Positions 55,480 to 64,000 of a DNA stretch of 64,000 nucleotides are shown here, piece by piece. Each line of letters begins with the position of its first letter. Positions within the stretch are counted from its first letter, which is position 1. The translations under genes were made by a program, and so were the position numbers. The notes under the pieces are model-generated. The model had not been told where the DNA came from. It made no database searches and saw only the letters and a program-made list of their open reading frames with translations. The DNA is from Novosphingobium sp. PhB165 (GTDB lineage Bacteria > Pseudomonadota > Alphaproteobacteria > Sphingomonadales > Sphingomonadaceae). The stretch is taken from assembly GCF_004341845.1 (NCBI RefSeq), contig NZ_SLVB01000003.1, positions 558,001 through 622,000 of the forward strand, written 5' to 3'.

Positions 55480-58371
55480 ATGCGCCTGAACAATTCCAGG
55501 GTTCATGCTTCGAGGATTTCGCTACTGAAGATCGCACTGGTGGCCGGGAGCGCGCTGGCGCTGCCGCAGCTGGCCTTCGCGCAGGACGCCGCACCGCAGG
55601 ATGCCGCGCCGCAGGCCGCCGAAGCCACGCCGAACGCCGAAGACATCATCGTCACCGGCTACCGGCAGTCGCTTCAGGCCGCGCTCAACCTGAAGCGCGA
55701 TTCGGTCAGCTCGGTCGATGCCATCGTCGCTGAAGACATGGCCAAGTTCCCCGACCAGAACCTTGCCGAATCGCTGCAGCGCATCCCCGGCATCTCGATC
55801 CAGCGCGACGGCGGCGAAGGCCGCTCGATCACCGTGCGCGGCCTTGGCGCCCAGTTCACCCGCGTTCGCGTGAACGGCCTTGAGACCATTGCCACCAGTT
55901 CCGACGGTGCCAGCGCCAACCGCGATCGCTCATTCGATTTCAACGTCTTCGCGTCCGAACTGTTCAGCAGCCTGGTGGTGCACAAGACCGCAGAAGCCAG
56001 CCTTGACGAAGGCTCGCTGGGTGCGGTCGTGGACCTCAACACCGGCAATCCGCTCGCGGGCAAGACCGGCCTTTCCGCCGTACTGAACGTGCAGGGTTCG
56101 TACAACGACCTGTCCAAGAACGTCGGCCCGCGCCTCGCCGGCCTGGTGTCGTGGAAGAACGACGCCGGAACGCTGGGCGTGAATCTTTCCGCAGCCTATT
56201 CGCACACCGATACGCTGGAAGTCGGCAACAACACGGTGCGCTGGGCGCAGGCCTATTTCAATTCGGTGGACGGCACCCCGTGCTATTATTCGGTAGCCCC
56301 GGCGACCGGCGGCAATCCCGTTAATTCGGGCGGTTTCTATCGCCCCTCTGCCGCGTGCGACCAGGCCTCGCTCTCGTTCCATGCCCGCATTCCGCGCTAT
56401 GGCAAAGTGGAACATGACCGTGAGCGTCTGGGCCTGACCGGATCGATCCAGTTCGAGCCGACCGACCGCACCAAGCTCTCGATCGACGGGCTCTATTCGC
56501 GCTTCAAGGAAAAGCGCGCCGAACAGTGGCTGGAAGTGCTGGCCCGTTCGAACGAGCGCAGCTTCAACGTCGTCGACCCGACTTATGACGACAACGGCAA
56601 CATGGTCAGCGGCACATACAATAACGCCTACGTCCGCACCGAAAGCTACCTGCGCAAGTCGGATACCGAATTCTACCAGATCGGCGCGACGCTGGATCAG
56701 GACATTACCGATACCTTCCGCGTCACCGCGCTGGGCGGCATCTCGCAGTCCAACGCCAAGATCCCGGTCGAAACCACCATCGCCTATGACGCGAAGGGCG
56801 CGAACGGCTTCAACTTCGACTATTCGGACATGAAGTCGCCGGTGCTCAACTACGGCATCGACGTCACCAACCCGGCCACCTTCCAGCTCGCCGAAATCCG
56901 CGACCGTCCTTCCTATGTGAAGAACCAGTTCAAGACCGCGCAGCTGCGCTCCGAATGGGATGTGACCAAGGGCTTCACCGTGAAGGCGGGCGCGGTCTGG
57001 CGGCGCTACAACTTCCGCACGCAGCTGTGGGCACGCGATACCGTGGCCTGCGGCACCAACGGCAAGCCCGACCTGATCCTGGGCACCACCACGTGCTCGG
57101 CCTCGGTCTATGGCTTGCCCGTCACCTCGGACATCTCGCAGCTGGTCAATCTGGGCGATGCCGGTCAGCCCAGCGGCACCACCAATTCCTGGCTGGTGGC
57201 GAACATCAACAACGCTGCCGACTATACCAACCTCTATCAGCGCACCGCCGTGGAGGATCTGGGCAGCAATCGCCGCGTCCAGGAAACCACTTCGGGCGGT
57301 TACCTCCAGTTCGACGTGAAGGGTGACATCTTCGGGCTGGAATTCGCCGGCAACGCGGGCATGCGCTATGCCCACACCAACCAGCAGTCGACTGGCTATA
57401 CGGCCGGGATCCCCGCCACGGTCGGGCGGACTTACGACGACTGGCTGCCCTCGATGAACCTGGCCTTCTATCCCCGGCATGACGTGATCGTGCGCGGCGC
57501 CATCGCCAAGGTCATCACCCGGCCTTCGCTCGGCAACCTGAACCCCGGCGGTTCGGTCGACGGGTTCAACTACAAGGTCACTTACGGCAACCCGTTCCTC
57601 GATCCCTACCGCGCCACCAACTTCGACGCTTCGGTGGAGTGGTACTTCATGCCCGGCGCGCTGCTGTCGGTGGCGGGCTTCATCAAGAAGATCGAGAGCT
57701 TCCCGGTCGCCGGCACTTATGTCGCCACGTTGCCGCAGCTTGGCCTCGACAAGTCGGTGCTGCTGCCCAGCTCGCCGGCCTACATCAACTACGATCCCAA
57801 TCAGGAATACGTGGTGTCCTCGCAGGTGAACGGTCAGGGCGCGACGCTGAAAGGCGTGGAAGTGGCCATGCAGATGCCCTTCACCTTCCTGCCCGGCCTG
57901 CTCAGCCACACCGGCTTCCAGGCCAATGCCACCTTCATCGACAGCCATGCCCAATATCAGCAGACCGGCCCGGCCGTTTCCGCCTGCACCCGCAATGCGG
58001 CCGGTGCCTGCACGCTTGTCGGCGTATCGGCGATCTACGATTCGACGCTTTACGGCGTGTCGAAGCGGAGCTGGAACGCCACGCTCTACTATGACGATGG
58101 CAAGTTCAGCATTCGCGGATCGGTCAGCTATCGCGGGCCCTTCGTCGATCAGGGCAGCGCCACCGGCAACGTGTTCGAGGGCTATGGCTCCTACACCAGC
58201 GTCGATGCCGCCGTGCGCTATCAGGCGACCGATTGGCTGGAACTCTCGATCGACGGTACCAACCTGACCGACGAATATCGCTACCGTTGGAACGACGTCG
58301 ACGCACAGCGCAACTACGAGAACAACCACTTCGGGCGCACCATCCTGTTCGGGGCGCGGGTCAAGTACTGA
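55480..58371 (+). CDS. TonB-dependent receptor (SusC-like outer membrane transporter)
   Basis: 963 residues. The signal peptide ends about ALPQLAFAQ, followed by an Ala/Pro/Gln linker and the TonB box region EDIIVTGYRQS. The plug domain contains AESLQRIPGISIQRDGGEGRSITVRGLG. The rest is a 22-strand barrel, ending with the aromatic C-terminus NNHFGRTILFGARVKY. The ATG at 55480 has GAGGGGGAG upstream. It imports an oligosaccharide or other glycan fragment using TonB energy; the uronate genes around it suggest a uronate-rich oligosaccharide. No SusD-like gene is nearby. Confidence 0.95.
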   Translation: MRLNNSRVHASRISLLKIALVAGSALALPQLAFAQDAAPQDAAPQAAEATPNAEDIIVTGYRQSLQAALNLKRDSVSSVDAIVAEDMAKFPDQNLAESLQRIPGISIQRDGGEGRSITVRGLGAQFTRVRVNGLETIATSSDGASANRDRSFDFNVFASELFSSLVVHKTAEASLDEGSLGAVVDLNTGNPLAGKTGLSAVLNVQGSYNDLSKNVGPRLAGLVSWKNDAGTLGVNLSAAYSHTDTLEVGNNTVRWAQAYFNSVDGTPCYYSVAPATGGNPVNSGGFYRPSAACDQASLSFHARIPRYGKVEHDRERLGLTGSIQFEPTDRTKLSIDGLYSRFKEKRAEQWLEVLARSNERSFNVVDPTYDDNGNMVSGTYNNAYVRTESYLRKSDTEFYQIGATLDQDITDTFRVTALGGISQSNAKIPVETTIAYDAKGANGFNFDYSDMKSPVLNYGIDVTNPATFQLAEIRDRPSYVKNQFKTAQLRSEWDVTKGFTVKAGAVWRRYNFRTQLWARDTVACGTNGKPDLILGTTTCSASVYGLPVTSDISQLVNLGDAGQPSGTTNSWLVANINNAADYTNLYQRTAVEDLGSNRRVQETTSGGYLQFDVKGDIFGLEFAGNAGMRYAHTNQQSTGYTAGIPATVGRTYDDWLPSMNLAFYPRHDVIVRGAIAKVITRPSLGNLNPGGSVDGFNYKVTYGNPFLDPYRATNFDASVEWYFMPGALLSVAGFIKKIESFPVAGTYVATLPQLGLDKSVLLPSSPAYINYDPNQEYVVSSQVNGQGATLKGVEVAMQMPFTFLPGLLSHTGFQANATFIDSHAQYQQTGPAVSACTRNAAGACTLVGVSAIYDSTLYGVSKRSWNATLYYDDGKFSIRGSVSYRGPFVDQGSATGNVFEGYGSYTSVDAAVRYQATDWLELSIDGTNLTDEYRYRWNDVDAQRNYENNHFGRTILFGARVKY

Positions 58372-58429
58372 CCTCTCTCCCAAACCTGAAACACCTTGAA
58401 TACCTGAGATAAAATGGGAGAGTGCCGCC

Positions 58430-59431
58430 ATGACCATCGACCGTAGATCGTTCGTGGCGGCCTCTCTCGTTTCGGGGCTGCTGGCCGGAGAAACCGCCTT
58501 CGCGCAGACACCTCCACCGGGGTTAGGGGGAAGCCGTTCAACGGCCCTGCCCGACCCGACCGAAACCATCGACCTCTGGCCCAAAGGCGTGCCGGGCATG
58601 CCCGCCACGCCGCCGGTGGAAACCATCGACGATCGTTCCACCCAGGCCCACATCCCCGACCGCGCCGTCCACGGCACAGCCCGTCCGCGCATGGTCGTGT
58701 TCCGTCCCGATCGCCCCAATGGCGCCGCCGTGCTGCTGACGCCGGGCGGCGGCTACCAGCGGGTGGTGATCGACAAGGAAGGCTATGAAATGGCGCGCTG
58801 GCTCACCGCGCGCGGCTTCACCGCTTTCGTCCTGTTCTACCGCCTGCCCGGCGAAGGCTGGGCCAATCGCCCGGACACTCCGCTTTCCGATGCGCAGCGC
58901 GCCATGCGGCTGATCCGCCACCGCGCGAAGGACTTCTCGCTCGATCCCGAGCGCGTTGCCGCCATGGGCTTTTCCGCCGGCGGCCATGTCTGCGCCAGCC
59001 TTTCCACGCGCTTCGCCGCGACGGTCTACACACCCGTCGACGAGGCGGACCGCATGTCCGCGCGCCCGTTCTGCGCCGCGCCGATCTATCCGGTGGTCTC
59101 TATGGACCCCGCCATCGCCCATGCCGGATCGCGCGACCTGCTGCTCGGCCCCTCGCCCAGCGCCGCGCTCGAAGCCGCGCATTCGCCCGAGCGCAATGTC
59201 CCCGCCGATGCCCCGCCGCACTGGCTGCTCCATGCCGAGGATGACACCACCGTCCCTGTGGAGAACACCGTGCGCCTGCGCGCGGCGCTGAAAGCACGCG
59301 GCATCACAGTGGAAACCCATCTTTTCGAGCACGGCGGCCACGGCTTCGGCCTGCGCGGCGCCGTGGGCAAGCCGGTGGAAGTCTGGCCCGAGCTGTGGCG
59401 CGCCTGGGCGCGCACCAAGGGCCTTGGATAA
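58430..59431 (+). CDS. Alpha/beta hydrolase, acetyl/feruloyl-esterase-like, exported
   Basis: 333 residues with a signal-like N-terminus DRRSFVAASLVSGLLAGETAFAQ that has a twin-arginine pattern. The fold is of the BD-FAE or acetyl-esterase group: LLTPGGGYQRVV is the oxyanion turn and GFSAGGH (S182) the nucleophile. The Asp is in LLHAEDDTTVPV, and FEHGGHGFGLRG supplies the His. Such proteins deacylate plant cell-wall polysaccharides. It follows the receptor on the same strand 58 bases after its stop and precedes GH43. Confidence 0.88.
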   Translation: MTIDRRSFVAASLVSGLLAGETAFAQTPPPGLGGSRSTALPDPTETIDLWPKGVPGMPATPPVETIDDRSTQAHIPDRAVHGTARPRMVVFRPDRPNGAAVLLTPGGGYQRVVIDKEGYEMARWLTARGFTAFVLFYRLPGEGWANRPDTPLSDAQRAMRLIRHRAKDFSLDPERVAAMGFSAGGHVCASLSTRFAATVYTPVDEADRMSARPFCAAPIYPVVSMDPAIAHAGSRDLLLGPSPSAALEAAHSPERNVPADAPPHWLLHAEDDTTVPVENTVRLRAALKARGITVETHLFEHGGHGFGLRGAVGKPVEVWPELWRAWARTKGLG

Positions 59432-59449
59432 GACGGCCCGGCTGACGGA

Positions 59450-61090
59450 ATGACGATGGACAGACGTGACGCATTGAAAGCCGCCCTCATCGGCGGCGTG
59501 GGACTGACGGCAGGCGGGCTTCAGGGGGAAGCCGCTGCCGCCAGGGAGCCCGGGGCGGGCTATCCTCCTCTCCAGCCTGCCCCGGCTCCCGCACGCTGGC
59601 GGCGCGGGTTCGACAACCAGCGCATGTCCGACCTCGGCAACGGCACGATGCTGAACCCGGTGATCTCGGGCGACCGGCCCGATCCGGCCGTGCTGAAAGA
59701 CGGGGAGGACTATTACCTCACCTTCTCCAGCTTCGATTCCTATCCGGGCCTGACGATCTGGCACAGCCGCGATCTGGTGAACTGGCAGCCGCGCAAACCG
59801 GCGCTCACCCGCAATATCGGCTCGGTCTGGGCGGTCAGCCTTGAAAAGCACAAGGGCCGCTACTTCCTCTACATTCCGGTCAAGGCCGATCCCAACGAGA
59901 TCTACGTGATCTGGGCCGATCACATCGACGGCCCCTGGAGCGACCCGAAACCGCTGGGCCTGCACGACCACATCGACCCCTGCCATGCCGTGGGCGAGGA
60001 CGGTTCGCGCTGGCTGTTCCTCTCGGGCGGAGACCGCGTGCGGCTGACCGACGACGGCCTCTCGCTCGCAGGCAAGGTCGAGCATGTCTACGATCCGTGG
60101 CACTATCCGGATGAGTGGGATGTCGAGGGTTTCTCGCCCGAAGGCCCCAAGATCCACCGCCACGGGGGCTGGTTCTACATGCTCACCGCCGTCGGCGGCA
60201 CGGCCGGTCCGCCGACCGGACACATGGTGATCGCCGCCCGCGCCCGCTCGATCCACGGGCCGTGGGAGCAGCACCCCGGCAACCCACTGGTCCGCACCGA
60301 AAACCAGTCCGAAGCATGGTGGTCGCGCGGGCATGCCTCGCTGGTGGAGGGGCCGGACAAGCGCTGGTACACACTCTACCACGGGTTCGAGAACGGCTTC
60401 TGGACGCTCGGCCGCCAGTGCCTGCTCGACACGATCGAGTGGACGCCGGACGGTTGGTTCCGGATGACCGGCGGCGATCTTTCGAAGCCGCTGCCGATCC
60501 CGAAGGTCGCCAATCCGCTGCCGCATGGCATGCCGCTTTCCGACGATTTTGCGAAGCCGCTGGCGATGGGCTCGAAGTGGTCGTTCTTCCGCCCCGCGCC
60601 CGATGAGGCCAGCCGCGTGCGCGTTTCCGGCGGGGCGCTGCACTTGGCCGGCAAGGGCCTTGCGCCCTCCTCCGGATCGCCGCTGCTGCTGATCGCGGGC
60701 GACACCAGCTACCAGTTCGAATGCGATATCGAGATCCCGGCAGGCGGGACGGCCGGGCTGGTGCTGTTCTATGACGACAAGCTCTACGCCGGGCTCGGCT
60801 TCGACGAGGGCCGCTTCGTCACTCACCAGTACGGCATGGAGCGCGGCCGCCCCGCCAACCCGCATGGCCGCCGCATGAAAATGCGTGTGACCAACCGCCG
60901 CCACATCGTTTCGTATCATACCTCGGGCGACGGCGGCGCAACGTGGAAGCGATTTGACCGGGGGATGGAAGTCTCGGGATACCACCACAATGTCCGTGGG
61001 GGGTTCCTCATGCTACGTCCGGGGCTATATGCAGCGGGAGAAGGCGAAGCCACTTTCCGCGATTTCAGATTCACTGCCCTGGATGACTGA
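59450..61090 (+). CDS. Glycoside hydrolase family 43
   Basis: 546 residues with a Tat/Sec-like signal (DALKAALIGGVGLTAGGLQGEAAAA). The five-bladed propeller has the GH43 catalytic set: base Asp in SGDRPDPAVLKDGEDYYLTFSSF (about D78), pKa modulator Asp in LHDHIDPCHAVGEDGS (about D176), and acid Glu in FSPEGPK (about E231). A C-terminal beta-sandwich (about 350-540) ends the protein. It would cut xylosidic or arabinosidic linkages in hemicellulose or pectin side chains. Exact subfamily is unknown. Its stop overlaps a small frame's start. Confidence 0.92.
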   Translation: MTMDRRDALKAALIGGVGLTAGGLQGEAAAAREPGAGYPPLQPAPAPARWRRGFDNQRMSDLGNGTMLNPVISGDRPDPAVLKDGEDYYLTFSSFDSYPGLTIWHSRDLVNWQPRKPALTRNIGSVWAVSLEKHKGRYFLYIPVKADPNEIYVIWADHIDGPWSDPKPLGLHDHIDPCHAVGEDGSRWLFLSGGDRVRLTDDGLSLAGKVEHVYDPWHYPDEWDVEGFSPEGPKIHRHGGWFYMLTAVGGTAGPPTGHMVIAARARSIHGPWEQHPGNPLVRTENQSEAWWSRGHASLVEGPDKRWYTLYHGFENGFWTLGRQCLLDTIEWTPDGWFRMTGGDLSKPLPIPKVANPLPHGMPLSDDFAKPLAMGSKWSFFRPAPDEASRVRVSGGALHLAGKGLAPSSGSPLLLIAGDTSYQFECDIEIPAGGTAGLVLFYDDKLYAGLGFDEGRFVTHQYGMERGRPANPHGRRMKMRVTNRRHIVSYHTSGDGGATWKRFDRGMEVSGYHHNVRGGFLMLRPGLYAAGEGEATFRDFRFTALDD

Positions 61091-61215
61091 TGCATCTCCG
61101 CCCCTTGGCCGACACACTGGCCCGCTCATTGGACCTCCACGCCGACCGCCTGCGGCCCGCCGCGCAGGTGCACGTTCCGGCCTGTAACCACGCCAGCAAG
61201 GGCTTTCGCCCGTGA
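61090..61215 (+). CDS. Small coupled open frame between GH43 and the dehydrogenase
   Basis: 41 residues starting with ATG at 61090 that overlaps the GH43 stop (TGATG). Its stop TGA overlaps the next start (GTGA). The protein is rich in Leu/Ala/Arg (MHLRPLADTLARSLDLHADR at the start) and has no recognised domain. It may be a real small protein, or only a translational bridge that couples the downstream gene, or a fragment of a lost gene. Confidence 0.35.
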   Translation: MHLRPLADTLARSLDLHADRLRPAAQVHVPACNHASKGFRP

Positions 61216-62606
61216 GGCTTTCCAGCGAAACGCTCTCCCGCCTGTCCGACTCCGTCGCCCGGCCCGGCTATGACCGCAAGGCGCAGGCCGCCGGCATCGT
61301 CCATTTCGGCATGGGCGCTTTCCACCGCGCGCATCAGGCCTGGTACACCGACCGGGCCATGGCCGCGGGCGACCGCGACTGGGGCATCGTCGGCGTTTCG
61401 CTGCGCTCCGCCAATGTCGCGCGCCAGCTCAATCCGCAGGACGGGCTCTACACGCTCACCGAATGCTCGGCCGAGCGCAACCGGATGCGGGTGATCGGCT
61501 CGGTCCAGCGTGTGATCGTCGCCAGCGAGGATGCCGAAGCGGTGATCGCCGCCCTCGCCGCGCCGGAAACCCGGATCGTCACCTTCACCATCACGGAAAA
61601 GGGCTATTGCCGCGCCGCCGACGGATCGCTCGATCCCTTCCTGGCGCACCATGGCAGCATCTATGCCTTCCTCGAACAGGGGCTGCGCCGCCGCCGCGCG
61701 CAAGGCCTGCCCGGCCTGACCCTGCTTTCGTGCGACAATCTTGCCCTCAACGGCCGCCAGCTTGAGCGGCTGATGGGCGAATATCTCGCCCGCCACGATC
61801 CCGAACTTGGCGCATGGGTCGCAGCCGAGTGCACGTTCCCCTGCGCGATGATCGACCGCATCGTGCCCGCCACCACTGCCGCAGACCGCAAGATGGTGGC
61901 GACGCTCGCCCGCCTCGACGATGACGGCGCGGTGATGACCGAACCCTTCACGCAGTGGGTGATCGAGGACAAGTTCGCCGGCCCGCGCCCCGCGTGGGAG
62001 AAGGTTGGCGCCGAACTGGTGTCCGACGTCGCGCCTTACGAGGCGGCCAAGCTGCGCATGCTCAACGGCGCGCACTCGGCGCTGGCCTATCTCGGGCTCG
62101 AACACGGGCACGCCTTCGTCCATCAGGCGGTGGGCAACCCGGCGATCCGGCCGCTGATCGAGCAGATCATGCATGTCGAAGCCCAGCCGACGATCAAGGC
62201 CGCCCCGGCGCAGGACCTTCAGGCCTATGCCGACGCCCTGCTCGCCCGCTTTGCCAATCCGGCGCTGCAACACCGGCTGATTCAGATCGCCATGGACGGC
62301 AGCCAGAAGATCCCGCAGCGCTGGCTGGAAACGCTTGCCGCCAATCAGGCGAAAGGCAAGCAGTGCCCGGCGATCCTGACCGCGCTGGCCGCCTGGCTGC
62401 GCCACGTGCGCGGCGACAATTCCGCCAAGTGGGGCCCGGTGGACGATCCCATGGCTGTCCGCCTTGCCGACATCTGGCGCGAACAGGGCGTCAGCGGCAC
62501 CCCGCGCGCGCTGTTCGGCGAAGGCGGCCTGTTCGCGAAGACATGGACCGCCGGCGAGACCGATTTCAAGGCCCTGGCCGAGCGATTGGCCCGGGCGAAC
62601 GCCTGA
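61212..62606 (+). CDS. uxuB: Mannitol-dehydrogenase-family oxidoreductase, fructuronate reductase type
   Basis: 464 residues starting with GTG. The polyol dehydrogenase fold has an N-terminal Rossmann part with GIVHFGMGAFHRAHQAWYTDR and a C-terminal helical domain with the catalytic Lys in EDKFAGPRPAWE and KLRMLNGAHSALAYLG. HFGMGAFHRAH and LSCDNLALNG are shared by mannitol dehydrogenase and UxuB. In a uronate locus UxuB (D-fructuronate to D-mannonate) is the more likely assignment, but UxuA and UxuC are not next to it. Substrate assignment is inferred from context. Confidence 0.8.
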   Translation: MRLSSETLSRLSDSVARPGYDRKAQAAGIVHFGMGAFHRAHQAWYTDRAMAAGDRDWGIVGVSLRSANVARQLNPQDGLYTLTECSAERNRMRVIGSVQRVIVASEDAEAVIAALAAPETRIVTFTITEKGYCRAADGSLDPFLAHHGSIYAFLEQGLRRRRAQGLPGLTLLSCDNLALNGRQLERLMGEYLARHDPELGAWVAAECTFPCAMIDRIVPATTAADRKMVATLARLDDDGAVMTEPFTQWVIEDKFAGPRPAWEKVGAELVSDVAPYEAAKLRMLNGAHSALAYLGLEHGHAFVHQAVGNPAIRPLIEQIMHVEAQPTIKAAPAQDLQAYADALLARFANPALQHRLIQIAMDGSQKIPQRWLETLAANQAKGKQCPAILTALAAWLRHVRGDNSAKWGPVDDPMAVRLADIWREQGVSGTPRALFGEGGLFAKTWTAGETDFKALAERLARANA

Positions 62607-62612
62607 GGATCG

Positions 62613-63542
62613 CTAGGCCAGGACCGCCTGCCCTTCGGCCGCCAGGCCGGCGACAAGGTCGAAGGGCGTGGTCTGGTAGATCTCGTTGATCCAGTTCGCG
62701 AACAGCAGGTGCGCGTGGCTGCGCCAGCGATTCTTCGGCTCCCGCGTGGGATCGTCGGCCGGAAAATAGCCGGCGGGAAGCTGGGCCGAACCGTCGCGGT
62801 GATACTCACCCGCAAGCGTATCGCTGTCATATTCCAGATGATTGAACATGTGCAGCGCGCCATGGGCCCGATCGTCGACGAGACCGGCCCCGGTTTCCGC
62901 GCTGTCGGCCAGAACTTGCAGGTCCTGCACCTCCGCCAGGGTCGATGAGCATATCTCCGTCCAGCGCGACACGGGAATGTCGAACGTGTCCGAAAAGCCG
63001 CGAAGATAGGGCGAAGTGGGCGCGAGATTGCGGTGCTCGAACACGCCGAAGGCTTTGCGCGGCAGATTGTGCTTCGGCACCCCGTGGAAATGGAAAAGCG
63101 CGGCCTGGGCGGCCCAGCAGATCGTGAAGCAGCGATGGACGTGCGTCTGCGTCCAGTCGAAGATCGCGCGCAGTTCGGGCCAATAGGCCACCTCTTCGAA
63201 CGGCATGCGCTCGACCGGGGCGCCGGTGATGATGAAGCCGTCGAACCGCTCGTTCCGCACTTCGCTCCATGGCCGGTAGAAAGCCGCCATGTGATCGGCC
63301 GAAGTGTTGCGGGAAACGTGATCGGTGATCCGCACCAGCGTCAATTCGATCTGAAGCGGCGTTGCCCCCAGCAGCCGGGCCAATTGGGTTTCCGTGCTGA
63401 TCTTGTCCGGCATGAGGTTGAGCAGGCCGATCCGCAAGGGCCGGATATCCTGACGCACCGCGTCGGTCTCTCCCATGACGCGCACGCCCTCTGCCTCCAG
63501 GACATGGCGAGCGGGGAGTTGATCGGGTATCTTAATCGGCAC
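62613..63542 (-). CDS. metA: Homoserine O-acyltransferase (MetA type)
   Basis: 309 residues starting with GTG at 63540-63542. It acylates homoserine in methionine biosynthesis (succinyl or acetyl; the sequence does not fix the donor). The core has [11 protein letters not shown] with K47. The nucleophile Cys is at about C142 in [34 protein letters not shown] and [18 protein letters not shown] follow. It is convergent with the dehydrogenase at 61212. A structured leader at 63562-63692 precedes it. Confidence 0.9.
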   Translation of the reverse strand: MPIKIPDQLPARHVLEAEGVRVMGETDAVRQDIRPLRIGLLNLMPDKISTETQLARLLGATPLQIELTLVRITDHVSRNTSADHMAAFYRPWSEVRNERFDGFIITGAPVERMPFEEVAYWPELRAIFDWTQTHVHRCFTICWAAQAALFHFHGVPKHNLPRKAFGVFEHRNLAPTSPYLRGFSDTFDIPVSRWTEICSSTLAEVQDLQVLADSAETGAGLVDDRAHGALHMFNHLEYDSDTLAGEYHRDGSAQLPAGYFPADDPTREPKNRWRSHAHLLFANWINEIYQTTPFDLVAGLAAEGQAVLA

Positions 63543-63561
63543 GGCGCGTCTCTTCCGCTTA

Positions 63562-63692
63562 CGGGATCGACGCTTTGTGGCTTGCTCCGCTTGGTTGCCG
63601 GCTGGGCCACATCCTCCTTGCGGAGTGCCACCTTGCCCGGATCGGCAGGTTGGCGTTGGGCGTCGCCCCAACTCTTGATGCTGGGATCCTCC
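63562..63692 (-). promoter_or_regulatory. Structured 5' leader of metA, possible SAM-type riboswitch
   Basis: On the minus strand the leader opens with GGATC (63685-63689) pairing with GATCC (63564-63568) to close the structure. Next come ATCAAGAG (63672-63679), a GTTGGG/CCCAAC hairpin, a CCTGCC/GGCAAGG hairpin, and a CTCC-GCAA-GGAG hairpin. GGCAACC (63593-63599) lies near the 3' side. ATCAAGAG after P1 and a GGCAACC element are hallmarks of SAM-I/SAM-IV type aptamers, though spacing differs from the consensus. It ends about 20 bases before the metA start codon. The class is not certain. Confidence 0.5.
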
Positions 63693-63821
63693 TACGTTGC
63701 CGCGCCGCATTTCGCAACGGGCAGTTTGTCATGTGAGGCAGAATCCGCGCCTGCGCGGGGGGGGGGGGGGAGCATGGTGTCGCTTTACCCGTCCGCCCTA
63801 CTCACCCCGAACCACCACCCA

Positions 63822-63896
63822 CTCCGCTCATCCTGAGGCTGTCGAAGGAAGTCGCGCCACGCCTCCGGGGGCTTCGACAAGCTCAGCCTGCGCGGG
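63822..63896. repeat. Dispersed inverted repeat, GACAAGCTCAG family
   Basis: CCGCTCATCCTGAGGCTGTC at left and GACAAGCTCAGCCTGCGCGG at right. It is the fourth copy in the window. Confidence 0.75.
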
Positions 63897-64000
63897 TCTG
63901 AAGGGTTTGGTGAGGGAGATCGGATGAAGCGTTTGGGCGTTCGGATCCCCGCTCCGATCATCCTGAACCATCACCCTCTCCGCTCACCCGAACCATCACC

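Larger units (their letters stand above)
63543..64000. other. End region upstream of metA
   Basis: Contains the metA leader, then a run of 14 G at 63757-63770, the repeat at 63822-63896, and about 100 bases of GC-rich sequence with no recognisable gene. The window ends here. Confidence 0.5.

Noticed and set aside
55930..58719. 929-codon minus-strand frame opposite the TonB receptor
   Set aside because: Shadow of a clear TonB receptor with GC3 bias; no domain.
58538..60988. 816-codon minus-strand frame opposite the esterase and GH43
   Set aside because: Both plus-strand genes have complete catalytic motifs; the antisense has none.
63543..63710. N-terminal extension of MetA
   Set aside because: It would translate the structured leader and gives a low-complexity Gln/Gly/Arg sequence; the GTG at 63542 matches the MetA family start and puts K47 and C142 in register.

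Overview
This is a high-GC chromosomal window from an alphaproteobacterium, most likely a sphingomonad close to Novosphingobium or Sphingobium. That placement is an inference. It rests on the co-occurrence of ligI/ligK of the protocatechuate 4,5-cleavage pathway, a large TonB-dependent receptor next to sugar-acid genes, an argS-SPOR-nagZ-scpA-scpB-tatABC gene block, and abundant dispersed palindromic repeats with the core CCCCGCCTTCGCGGGG. No rRNA, tRNA, prophage, transposase or CRISPR array was found.

Housekeeping part (1-26.7 kb). A partial arginyl/leucyl-tRNA-protein transferase is followed by ilvA, and a dehydrogenase/amidohydrolase pair lies divergent from ilvA. Next comes the minus-strand run argS, SPOR protein, nagZ, scpA, scpB, tatA, tatB, tatC. 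After it come miaB with a coupled hydrolase, a lipoprotein, an RcnB-like protein, and phoH - [GIY-YIG gene set in palindromic repeats] - ybeY - corC. Then follow a LysR regulator, a SulP permease with STAS domain, a cyclophilin, MgtE, a DUF1489 protein, a hydrolase and a DUF2268-type metalloprotease.

Accessory part 1 (27-38.6 kb). An amidohydrolase and a cytochrome P450 are divergent. A low-GC patch with one small orphan gene follows. Then comes a minus-strand tripartite ABC efflux operon: an outer membrane lipoprotein, a HlyD adaptor, an RbbA-like fused ATPase/permease and a second permease. Between this operon and a Crp/Fnr-family regulator lies a candidate small RNA with its own terminator, and a CRP-like TGTGA-N6-TCACG site.

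C1 and lignin-aromatic part (38.6-45.6 kb). A LysR regulator is divergent from glutathione-dependent formaldehyde dehydrogenase, S-formylglutathione hydrolase and a SnoaL-like protein. After a GNAT gene come ligI and ligK with a divergent LysR-type regulator that has two winged-helix HTH domains. Formaldehyde is released when methoxylated lignin aromatics are demethylated, so this neighbourhood is coherent.

Uronate/polysaccharide utilisation locus (45.6-62.6 kb). It contains an MFS hexuronate-type transporter, a FAH-family hydratase, a LacI-type regulator, kduI, kduD, kdgK, a type-B carboxylesterase, a cupin protein, a TonB-dependent receptor, an acetyl-esterase-like hydrolase, a GH43 glycosidase and a fructuronate-reductase-type dehydrogenase. 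Five near-identical operator-like palindromes (consensus wTGACACCGGTTwCC) lie upstream of the hydratase, lacI, kduI and the cupin/receptor pair. They look like one regulon under the local LacI protein. The enzymes fit import and breakdown of a pectin- or other uronate-containing glycan through 5-keto-4-deoxyuronate to 2-keto-3-deoxygluconate and its phosphate. The KDPG aldolase is not in the window.

End (62.6-64 kb). metA is preceded by a structured leader that is a plausible SAM-type riboswitch, then repeats and a run of 14 G.
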